A DNA stretch of 64,000 nt from contig CAXHSH010000416.1 in NCBI GenBank assembly GCA_964019135.1, positions 248,001-312,000 of the forward strand. Direction: 5' to 3'. The DNA comes from Arenicola marina. Its lineage: Eukaryota > Annelida > Polychaeta > Arenicolidae. The stretch's first letter is position 1. The number at the start of each line of letters is the position of its first letter. Position numbers and translations under genes: made by a program. Positions 34,298 through 43,563 of this stretch are shown one piece after another. Under the pieces are notes generated by a model. The model was given only the letters and a program-made list of their open reading frames with translations, ran no database searches and was not told the origin of the DNA.

Positions 34298-34740
34298 TAT
34301 ATGCTGTTTACCCGATAACCGACATCATGAGATCAGTGCGGTGTGGCCCCGCAACCCCCGAGGCTGGGTCGCTTTCCGGGCAAGCGTTACTCATTGTCTT
34401 TATTCCTGCTCACGTCTTACCCTCGCCCAGCCACAATGCAGTACTCACTTTGTTAGAGGCCAGCATGGGCGATCAACCGGGGCCGTGAGTTATGCCACAG
34501 CTCGTTTTGAGCTTATATACTTTGTAATACGGTGCGACGTTAAAAGGTAATACCTGACAGTTTGGCCGACCTCTCACAACAGAGAAACCAGGTCACTGTG
34601 GCTGGTAGGCTCTAAGGCCAACACAAGTAAATGCACACTTAAATGTAGCAAGGACAAAAAAAGCAAAGCAAAGAAAAACTTTACCATTTGGAAGTTAAAT
34701 ACCTCCCATCAACCCGAATATAGATACACAACCAACCCTA
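34298..34740. other. Spacer between L1 ORF2 and ORF1
   Basis: Minus ORF 34297-34040 and plus ORF 34341-34550 are unrecognised. The interval between the L1-like ORF1 and ORF2 is longer than usual (about 700 bases). It carries GC-rich text such as CGCAACCCCCGAGGCTGGGT, and may contain a foreign insertion or a long inter-ORF spacer. Confidence 0.35.
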
Positions 34741-34762
34741 TCAATGTGCTATTATTCCACAA

Positions 34763-35468
34763 TTATCTGTACTTTTCCTTTTTGGCATCTTCTACTGTTT
34801 CTCCCCATCGGATTCTTGCGACTTTTCCTCGTTTGTCTTTTATGAAGCATTTTCCCTTCAAGCACCAACTTTGTGCGATATGTTCGTTGTTTCTCACTCG
34901 GTTCATCAGCTTGTACATATCTTCGCACAGGCCGTCGGCGATGGATATTCCTGAGCCCTTTAGGGTTTTCCGTCTTCTTATGACCTCTTCTTTTGTCTCT
35001 TCAGAGATGAACCTTACAATAATCGGTTTCATCGGGTTCTTGCTTGGCAGTTGGTGTGCTCTAACGATCTTGTCCGCGTCGATGTTGAGCGCCAGCTTAG
35101 TGCGGATCATTTCTGTCACCTCAGCCTTACAGTTTTGCGTGTCTCCTGACGCCTTTAATCCGAATATCCTGATATTTTCTCGCCTCGTGTATTGTGCGTT
35201 TTCGATGGCTAGTCGTCGCGTTATTTTAGTTTCTGCGGTCAAGAGAGTTATTTGTGCTTGGTCATTCTTCTTTTCTTCTTTGAGAGTGCTTACCCCCTCT
35301 TTTAGGTTTATGTTCTCCAGGTACTCCAGTAGAATGTTTCTTGCAAGACCGCCAAAGTGGTCTTAATGGTGGAAATCTCGCTCAAGATATTCGTCTCCAT
35401 TTTGGTTACTTTCTCTTGCATGCTCTGTTGGTGATGATCCAGCATAGCTTCTATTTCCTTAGTTGTCA
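34763..35468 (-). pseudogene. L1/Tx1 ORF1, frameshifted
   Basis: The first part, from ATG at 35468, reads MTTKEIEAMLDHHQQSMQEK and a heptad-like helix through KTTLAVLQETFYWST. The frame then shifts near 35320, and the ORF at 35242-34763 continues QYTRRENIRIFGLKASGDTQ, NPMKPIIVRFISEETKEEV and KGKCFIKDKRGKVARIRW. The layout of a coiled coil followed by an RNA-recognition-like fold and a basic C-terminus is that of L1 ORF1 proteins, which trimerise and coat the LINE RNA. Confidence 0.7.
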
Positions 35469-35558
35469 TTGTGTTATGTCTCTGTGGTTGTCCGACTCGA
35501 TCGTCGTAACAAGTCTATATTTTTTATATTTACCTGATAAAATATGTTTATAATCAAT

Positions 35559-35984
35559 ATGGCTTCAAACATTAATTTTGCAACTTTGGAAGAATTACAA
35601 ACTTTAAAGGGAATTGGTCTAAATCGTGCTACTGCTATCATCTCTTTGCGAGATGATAAGCAGACTGATCTCACTGTTGAAGATTTGTTGACTGAAATTA
35701 ACATCCCTGCTACTGTTTTACAACCACTAATTGATCAACAGTTGATTGCATTTGACACAATTTCTTTATCTGATGAACTTGACAATGCTGCAAATGCACA
35801 CCCTAATGTACAGTGGCAAACCTTTGTTACGGGTGTCAATGATTACAACTCACCGGAGTGTGGCAAGACTCACCGGAGAGTGGTACGGGAGGAGTGGTCG
35901 CCTGGAGTGAACTCTATTCGTCGTTACAACTCGTCGAGTCAACTCACCGGAGTGTGGTACGGGAGGAGTGGTCGCCTGGAGTGA
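35559..35984 (+). pseudogene. HhH-domain ORF, likely LTR-element gag start
   Basis: From ATG at 35559, the first 70 residues read INFATLEELQTLKGIGLNRA, then TAIISLRDD. This is a ComEA-type helix-hairpin-helix fold (GIG hairpin), and it is followed by VEDLLTEINIPATVLQPLID. I recall such N-terminal HhH modules in gag-like ORFs of invertebrate Ty3-type elements. After residue about 100 the frame runs into an 85-bp-type tandem repeat and stops at 35984, so the rest of the protein is displaced. HhH folds bind DNA or RNA backbone; a specific role here is not known. Confidence 0.5.
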
Positions 35985-36060
35985 ATTCTATTCGTCATTA
36001 CAACTCGTCGCGCATCTAGTGTGGCACATGAGGAGTGGTCGCCTGGAGTGAGTTCAGTCA
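35850..36060 (+). repeat. Tandem repeat around GGAGGAGTGGTCGCCTGGAG
   Basis: Three imperfect units of about 80-90 bases share GTGTGG or GAGTGG, TACGGGAGGAGTGGTCGCC, TGGAGTGAACTCTATTCGTC and GTTACAACTCGTCG. The unit begins inside the HhH ORF and probably caused its early stop. Confidence 0.75.
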
Positions 36061-36225
36061 CGTGGTTTAATTTGAGTAGACTGGACGTGATAAAAGAGAC
36101 CCCATGTCCTAGGGCCGATACGACCATCAACCTGACACCGTTCCGGGTCAGTTCTGCGGGACGCTGTCACCACTGATGTGACGTGTCGTCACTGACGCCG
36201 TGCCGGGACGGCTTTCTCTCAATCA

Positions 36226-36410
36226 CCCGAGCTTCATCTTCGTCGGGCCGGGCCGAACAATACCCGAGCTTCATCTTCGTCGGGCCGGGCCGAATAATAC
36301 CCGAGCTTCATCTTCGTCGGGCCGGGCCGAATAATACCCGAGCTTCATCTTCGCCGGGCCGGGCCGGTTTGTCGTCAACCACCCGAGCTTCATCTTCATC
36401 GGATTTCATC
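36226..36410 (+). repeat. 37-bp tandem repeat, five copies
   Basis: CCCGAGCTTCATCTTCGTCG followed by GGCCGGGCCGAATAATA starts at 36226, 36263 and 36300 (exact 37-base spacing), with two more diverged units to about 36410. It is GC-rich and has no spacers, so it is a minisatellite and not a CRISPR array. Confidence 0.85.
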
Positions 36411-36504
36411 GCCACGTCGCCTTCATCGTCCAGCCACTCCAGCCACTCCACTCCGGTTGCTTGCTAGCTAAGTAGACTTTAATGAACAATGCTTGTGAAC
36501 TTGT

Positions 36505-36540
36505 ATTCCAAGGGGGGTGTTATTGTTGTAAATATAGGTA
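36505..36540 (+). other. Possible polypurine tract and LTR start
   Basis: AAGGGGGG directly before TGTTATTGTTGTAAATA has the form of a polypurine tract followed by a 3' LTR beginning with TG. I found no matching second LTR, so this is only a suggestion that an LTR element edge lies between the HhH ORF and the gag-like ORF. Confidence 0.3.
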
Positions 36541-36599
36541 TACGTGAATAATCACCACGCGTCTGTTGTTTTGTTTCCGATAATGTACTTTTCTGTTCA

Positions 36600-37298
36600 C
36601 GTCACGTAACACCTTCAACAAGCTAGTTAGCCGCTTTGATACCTTGAGTGTTGACATGAAAATTAAAGAACAACAATTGGAAAAATCACAAGAAAAGGAA
36701 ATCACAGTTAAAGGCTGAAAAGAGTGAGAAGGAAGAGTTGCTGAAGATCAAGGGCAGAATAGAAGTAGATTTTCAAAAGCAAATAAATAAACTATGTGAT
36801 CAGTGGTCCCAGGATAGAGAAAACTTAATTAAAAGCAATGAAGCAATGAAATCTAAATTCGAGAGACAGTCAGCTGACATAAACAGGATGATTGATGAAT
36901 TACAGGAAGAAATAAAAGACCTCAAGGCTTCCCATATTAAATCTCATGAAGACTCTTCCCATTTCATGGTGGACAGTCTAGCACCTGGTGGTGTGTATGG
37001 ATTGGGGAAAGTAACCAAAAGAGATGTAGACAATACAACCCAAATTTTCCCACATATGGAACAACAATCGCTGAAATTGTCTGGATCTGAGTCAGACCAA
37101 TCCACTCGTAGAAAGATAATTGAAGGGCCACCTCCTCCAAAAATGGCCACGTTTGATGGAATGGAAGACTGGAAACCATTTGAAGTCCAATTTAAAAGAA
37201 TGGCTCAAATATATGCTTGGGACAATATGACCCAATTGGATAAATTAGTAGAAGTAGTAGAGTTATTATTGCAGTACTATTGTCATCATTTTGGATAA
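36600..37298 (+). pseudogene. Gag-like coiled-coil ORF, truncated
   Basis: The main ORF is 36738-37298. The homologous frame starts upstream, near 36615 (NKLVSRFDTLSVDMKIKEQQ), with a frame change near 36710. A long coiled coil (LCDQWSQDRENLIKSNEAMK, INRMIDELQEEIKDLKAS) is followed by GPPPPKMATFDGMEDWKPFE, then VQFKRMAQIYAWDNMTQLDK. The latter is the start of a Ty3/gypsy-type gag capsid region. The capsid is cut off at about 37290, just before the palindromic minisatellite. No protease, RT or integrase of this element follows. Confidence 0.6.
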
Positions 37299-37339
37299 GC
37301 TGATACCCCATGACATGGGCCTGTGCCATATCTGCCATA

Positions 37340-38250
37340 GTTATATACACTATAGTACTATGGTATTCCAGGTGATAGTGATACTATGGCTACCAAAACT
37401 ATAGTATTACTATAGTCAAGATAACTATAGTATTACTATAGTCAAGATAACTATAGTATTACTATAGTGCAGATGACTATGGTATTACCAAAGTCTAGAT
37501 AACTATAGTATTACTATAGCCTAGATAACTATAGAATTACTATAGTCTAGATAACTATAGTATTACTATAGTCTAGATAACTATAGTATTACTATAGTCT
37601 AGATAACTATAGTATTACTATAGTCTAGATAACTATAGTATTACTATAGTCTAGATAACTATAGTATTACTATAGTATTACTATAGTCTAGATAACTATA
37701 GTCAAGATAACAATAGTATTACTATAGTCTAGATAACTATAGTATTACTATAGTCTAGATAACTATAGTATTACTATAGTCTAGATAACTATAGTATTAC
37801 TAGAGTCTAGATAACTATAGTATTACTATAGTAATACAATAGTCTAGATTACTGTAGTATTACTATAGTAATACTATAGTAGCTAAAGACCGAGAAAGGC
37901 TAGTGTGGTTGGGCACTATAGTAATACTATAGTACAGTACTATTGTGCACGAAATTACCACCGATTTACTATAGTTATAAAAAACTATAGTTTTACTATA
38001 GCCTAGATAACTATAGTATTACTATAGTCCAGATAACTATAGTATTACTATAGTCTAGATAACTATAGTATTTCTATAGTCTAGATAACTATAGTATTAC
38101 TATAGTCTAGATAACTATAGTATTACTATAGTCTAGATAACTATAGTATTACTACAGTAATACTATAGTACAGTACTATTGTGCACGAAATTACCACCGA
38201 TTTACTATAGTTATGAAAACTATAGTATTACTATAGTTATGGACCATAGT
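37340..38250 (+). repeat. 26-bp palindromic minisatellite (ACTATAGTATTACTATAGT)
   Basis: About thirty units of ACTATAGTATTACTATAGT plus a CTAGATA linker run head to tail. Each unit is a near-perfect palindrome with 9-base arms around a central T, so each copy can form a hairpin on either strand. Two places (near 37910 and 38155) carry the same longer insert, ACTATTGTGCACGAAATTACC followed by an ACCGATTTACTATAG phrase, which marks a higher-order duplication. No coding potential is seen. Confidence 0.9.
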
Positions 38251-38299
38251 ACTTTTTCATCAGGGTCGTACCGATATTTAGGGGAAGTGTAATACTGGA

Positions 38300-39210
38300 G
38301 TCCAGTGTGTTTCCCTAGAATATAGCTAAAACCGAGTGTTTTGTAAAGTATGTCGCTATAACCGAGTGTTTTGTGTAGTGTATCCCTAAAACAGAGTGTT
38401 TTTAGTATCATGTCGTTAGAACCGAAGGTTTTGGTTAATAAAACGATCGTATCATGTTTGTTTGTATTGTATATGGCCAAAACCGAGTGTTTTGTACAGT
38501 ATGTCGCTATAACTGAGTGTTTGTGGTAGAATATCCCTGAAACCGAGTGCTTTGTGCAGTGTGTTGCTTTAAACGAGTTTTGTGTAGTACGTCCCTAAAA
38601 CCGAGTGTTTTCAGCAGTATATCGCTTGTACCGAGTGTTTTGGAAAGTGTAATACTGGACTGGCGTTTTCCTAGTATATCGCTAGAACCGAGTGTTTTGA
38701 GCAGTATATCGCGTGTACCGAGTGTTTTGCGAAGCGTAATACTGGACTGGCGTTTTTGTACAATATGTCGTTACAACGGAGTGATTTGTGTAGTATATCC
38801 CTAAAGCCGAGTCTTTCGATTAGTATTTTGTTAGAACCGTGTGTTTTGAGTAGTATATCGTGAGAACCGGGTGTTTTGTGTAGTATGTCGCTAAAAAGAG
38901 TGTTTTGAGCAGTTTATCGCTCGTACCGAGTGTTTTGTACAGTATGTCGCTATAACGGAGTGTTTTGCGTAGTATGCCCTTAAAAGCGAGTGTTTTGAGA
39001 AGCACGTCGCTAGAACCAAGTATTTTTGATAGTGTAATACTAGAATCGGGTGTGTTTACGTACCATTTCGGTAGGACCGGAGGTTTTGGTTAATATAATG
39101 ATCAAATCAGGTTTGATTGCGATGTATATCGTTAAAACCGAGTGTTTTGTACATTATGTCCCTATAAACGAGTGCGTTGTGTAATATGTCCCTAAAACCG
39201 AGCAACCCCT
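38300..39210 (+). repeat. 30-bp minisatellite (CCGAGTGTTTTG)
   Basis: Units of roughly 30 bases share ACCGAGTGTTTTGTGTAGTA and TGTCGCTATA. Exact 30-base spacing is seen at 38331, 38361 and 38391, and degenerate units continue to about 39200. Longer composite units with GTAATACTGGACTGGCG appear near 38650 and 38745. The array starts within about 60 bases of the end of the palindromic minisatellite. Confidence 0.85.
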
Positions 39211-41244
39211 AGCCACGTACACCCACCATTTTGATGGACTCCTCGCCCCGCCGCTCACCCACACCCACCCGGGTAATTGATTCCTTTTTGCCCAATCCCT
39301 ACATATATGTACTAGGCATCCGCCCGCCTCTTGCATTCCTGATAGACCCAAACCCGCGCCCACTGACACCCACCCCACCCTACCCCACTTGCCTTCCTGC
39401 CGCCCACGTCCCCCCACCCCCAAAGCCACCCACCAGACTCAGACTCATTCACTCCGGCTCCATGCCCCCCCCCCACCCCGACACCAACCAGATTCAGGCT
39501 TTAGGCGGGGGAGGGGTGGTGAGGTTGAGGTCATGACCGAGCCCGATCGAGTCATTACGGCGCTAGTAGAGGGCGCGAGGCGGCCATGGCGTGGCCGCGG
39601 TAGGCCGGTGTGGTCCTTTCAGCATAGGGAGGGGGTGGCGGAATCCAGGCCGCACTAGTCCCAAGTCCTGTTCCTCCCGCAGTGAACCAGTTATTACCAA
39701 CTTTCAAGGCCACGCAGGCACGCACCGCGGTCGCCAAGCACAGACAAACGGCAAAGCGACAGGCATATAACCACACAACCATATGAGCCCATTGGGAAAA
39801 CCCCGATAGCAGTGGTCGGGATTGCGGAGCATGCGACGTCACACACCGGTGACCTCATACCTACTGTTTAGCGCACGTACGGTGATCCAGAACTCTACGG
39901 TCAAACAAAGGGCGTGACCGGGCACGGTGGTAGCGCCAAATCTCGGTGTTATGCAGGGGTCGTAGCCAAAACACGGCGCCCGGAACCATATGCCAGAACC
40001 ATAGCCCTGAGGCACAGCCACGCGCCCGGAGGAGCCATATGCTGGAGCCATGGCTCGGACCCATAGCTCGGCGCCCTAGCCCGGCGCCCGGAGCCATAGC
40101 CCACACATTTCCCCTAACATAAGATCACTTTACCAATGGTTCTTGGAAGTTAACCAAGCATCCCAAAACAACTACTACACCCCGAATTCCCGGAACCATC
40201 CCCCCCCCAACGTCCCCCCGAGCGTGTCCGCATACGACTCCCCCACCCGATCTTTCCAAAGGCTTTCCATCTAGGCTTGCGGTAATGTCACATTTGCGAG
40301 AGTTTAAATAATCATGTATTGGTGACTGTGGAAGGACAAATGCTGATTTTTATTTTATTGATAGTGTATTTTGTAGTTTAGAAAAGTCTCTATCGCGCAC
40401 ATTTATGTACGTAGGCTATGTAAGTCACAATTCCCAGTGCGGGGTATCAACTAACTGGCCTCCCTGCTCTTTCGTGGAAGTAAAAATAAATGCGTGTGTG
40501 TGTGGGGGGGCGGGGGGGGGGGGGGTACGTTCGGTACGTTTGTAGATGCCAATCATAGATACATAAGGAGTGAAGGAAAACAGGTTTGACTACTAGGTTT
40601 GCAATTTGTTTTGGATAAATCCCGGGATAGCCCTGACTATAATGTACATGTGGAATGTGTTAAGCTTGTCCCTCAATGCCGGTCGGAAACGGCGCATGCG
40701 CATTGCCCGACTGCCTCCCGATATCAACCTATCCAGGCTGCTATTAATCCTGGTATTTGGTATGTTAGAATACCTATGGATGTCATGGAATTCCAGTGGC
40801 AAAAAATGCGTGAAACTGTAATCTGTCGATGGCTTGAAATAGAACCTGCGCAATTTGCCTTGTGTTATAATCACCCAACCGAGCAATTGTGCTACATAGC
40901 GACTACAGTGCGCAAATCGCCCGTTATATAATATGCGTTATTTAGCCCACATTGCCTGTTGAAGGCGCTTGTTAGACCAAGCCAAAATTTCCCGTTATAT
41001 GCGTTATTTAGACCAAATTGCCCGTTATATGCGTTCGTTCAATATTGATGCTATAACGTTGCGGTTTGGATCCCAGTGTGTAAACACGGCGTAGAGAGCT
41101 GTACGATATGTGGGTATAACTTACTTCTGTCAGTTCTTTCAGCCTACGGCTGTCTTGTTATTGCCAGTGTTTTGTTCATTCCTCATGCCTAAGCTTTCTT
41201 ACAGCGGTTACACATTACCGTAGACTATATCGCTTTTCTTACAG
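39211..41244. other. C-rich and mixed stretch, no supported gene
   Basis: 39.2-39.6 kb is CCCAC-rich with proline-rich chance ORFs. Around 39.95-40.09 kb, CGGAACCATATGCC and CGGAGCCATAGCC repeat loosely. A G run lies near 40505-40525. ORFs at 40599-40931 plus and 40886-40593 minus overlap. The plus one (ending EIEPAQFALCYNHPTEQLCY) has no known motif. Near 40.92-41.03 kb the phrase CCCGTTATATGCGTTATTTAG repeats three times. The first exon(s) of gene B should lie upstream of 41245 but could not be identified. Confidence 0.45.
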
Positions 41245-43563
41245 GACAAAATGTCAAGATTGATAAAACCAACTGGGAGTCGGTGCAGAAGAAGGTAACG
41301 TTGATTTTATGTATTAGTTTATATATCCCAATATTGTCATTTCTAGTTGTCAGATATCATATTGCGTTCCTGACGGAGCGTTAACATGTACATGTGACTA
41401 ACGTGTACAACATTTCAAGTCGTCGTTTCTCTCTCATTGAGTGTCTTTGACACTCTAGGCATCGCCCGGCCCCCTAATATGCTGGGTCTCTCTAAACCCG
41501 GAGAGCGGCCAGTTCTACAACTGTGGAGTGACCAACATTCGCTGTTCTGATAGTGTAGAGTGACGCGTGCTCGTTGGTCTGGCCTGCGTGAAACACCCCC
41601 TCTCGCTCCAGTTAGGCCCTTCACAATAGTATACGCTGAATAAATATTGTCGCTTTAATGGATATATACTAATTCTAAGATAAGTTTGTTCATCTTTTTC
41701 AGTATATTAATTGTATTAAAGACCATATGTATTCCTCCGCTATTTATATCTGCTTTACTTATTAAGGTGAAAAACTGGACGGAGAAGACAGGCGCTGCGG
41801 TCTTGGTTATATATGTCGCCAAACCGAATTCCCAAAACCCGGTGCCAACTGTGAAGTCTGAAGGTACTGTTTCTTCGGGTAATCATCGGGTTTAGACTTT
41901 GATGGCCAATGAGAGGTTTATATCATGTTAGTAGCAGTTTGTCAAATGTGAGCACGTTAGCGACATCTACTTATTGTAGAAATAATTGTTACATGAAATA
42001 TATGTAGACGTGTCAAATATATGCTTCAACACAGGCAGTGGCCATACTAATTAGTTTTTTAATGTCGGTATGTCTGAATATTGTACCTTGTTCAACACGC
42101 AATATTTGTGGTACTTTTCTGCAATAACATCGATTTTTCTAATTTGCATCGAACTTTGGGGCATAGATTAGAATGTGCAGTCATCTAATTGCTACAGGGT
42201 CGCCCAAATTGAAACAGTTTTTGGACACTGCCTCCGTCCGACAGGCCCTGTACCAGGCGTGTCTTTCGTCGGGCGTAGTCAAGGCGTCGCCATCTGTACG
42301 CGAAGGTGATTTGCATTGTCAAGATATTAGTATGATTTTGTAATTTTGTAAAAATGCACCTCAATGTTTCCACAGTAATGGAGCCGTTGACGATCCTTCC
42401 ATGGTCTATGGAAAACAAGAAAGCCATTATAAGCCAATTGGTTCGCCAGTATGGTACGTATATATGGTGTATGTGTAAACATCTGCCCTCCATCATAACA
42501 TTTCATATAACGTGATATGCATATATATATATATATGTAACATTTGATAAAACTTGCTTATATATATATATTACAGTCTTTATTACGGTCTTTAGTCCAT
42601 ACAAACATTAATAAACAGGCGGGAGGTTAGTGCCATTTTTGTCACACGTGTACATTTCTTTGTGGAAATGTGATGGCGCCAGTCATTATTTGGTACTTCA
42701 AATCAATACTGATAACATAATTAAGGTACACATTTTTAATTGCAAATAATATTCAGACATTTCTTTACTTTTTAAATCAATTTCTGTATGTAGGCAAATT
42801 GTGATTTGAGCACATGGAAGTTTTATTTCTTGATTATTCTGCTATTTAGTAATATGATTTCATTAATATGAAATTATTCACATGTTACAGTGTTGCTCAG
42901 ACAAGGATTGAAGAGAGACATCTGGGGCCATAGAGGTCTCATGCCAGAGTGGTGGCCGAAAGAAGTGGCCTATGTGTCTCCCAAGGAGAGGAGAAATATT
43001 GGTACGTGTAATAATACATGAATACCTGACTACAAGTAATGGACGATAATAATCAGATCGCCATAGGTCTCATTTAGCTTTTATCTCAGACTATTAAACC
43101 GCCGTCCGTTGTATTGTTTCAGATAATATTCATTTTAATTTAAGGCAATATGGACTCAGTCAGGTATTGACCTTTGACAAAACTATAACTTAAAATTATA
43201 CGCAGATACGATATCAAGTATTTCGCTCTCTTTCTTTCCCTCTTGCTACATGAACAACGTGACTCACTCCGTAGCCTTTATTTCGTAATTTGCTTGATAT
43301 CCCGGCACAAGGCCAGTAGACAAATATACCAAAGAGCATGGGGCCAAATTGTAAATTTTCTTTGGTTGAATGCGTGTGCTCATTTTTTGGCGTCTATTAC
43401 AATTGGGTTCTGGGTCGGAACTGCAATATTTATAAATGTCTCTCACTCTCTCTCTTTTTCCGTAAAAACCCTTGATAGTTTTATTTGATTCATGTCTCTT
43501 CTAGAACGGACCTTGTCCAACAAAGATGTGGATGAAGTCCTTATTTCTTATGTGGCTTGGAAG
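41245..43563 (+). CDS. Gene B exons 1-6: conserved-looking domain of unknown function
   Basis: Residues 1-167. Text includes IDKTNWESVQKKVKNWTEKT, GSPKLKQFLDTASVRQALYQ, MEPLTILPWSMENKKAIISQ, GLMPEWWPKEVAYVSPKERR and DVDEVLISYVAWK. Alternating phase-1 introns (exons 2 to 6) join cleanly: each exon ends in one base completed by two bases of the next. The WWP..V.Y.SP motif resembles a region I associate with uncharacterised invertebrate proteins of transposon-like families, but I cannot name the domain. Amphipathic helices dominate and there is no signal peptide or membrane segment. Confidence 0.65.

Larger units (their letters stand above)
30480..35500 (-). mobile_element. L1/Tx1-like LINE, nearly full length but decayed
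   Basis: Reading the minus strand from 35468: ORF1 (coiled coil plus RRM-like), AP endonuclease (34053-33277), linker (33287-32874), RT (32923-31310), C-terminal region (31340-31017) and zinc-knuckle domain (30823-30506). The order and the motifs NQTGFMKDRYIGENI and CNFCGKNPETTDHLF fit the L1 superfamily, Tx1-like branch. Frame changes near 35320, 33300, 32900 and 31330 and a stop at 32461-32459 inactivate it. About 5 kb is preserved, so 5' truncation is small or absent. Confidence 0.8.

Noticed and set aside
36226..36410. Regular 37-bp repeats resembling a CRISPR array
   Set aside because: The units abut each other without unique spacers, and the context is a eukaryotic retroelement.
37340..38250. 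Origin or regulatory operator array
   Set aside because: The repeat is a simple minisatellite with no associated gene or protein-binding context that can be shown from sequence.
39231..39658. Proline-rich ORFs
   Set aside because: They are created by CCCAC-rich low-complexity DNA, with equivalent ORFs on both strands.
40593..40931. Overlapping plus and minus ORFs of about 100 codons as first exon of gene B
   Set aside because: There is no motif, no clear donor in the needed phase, and opposite-strand ORFs of equal length indicate chance.
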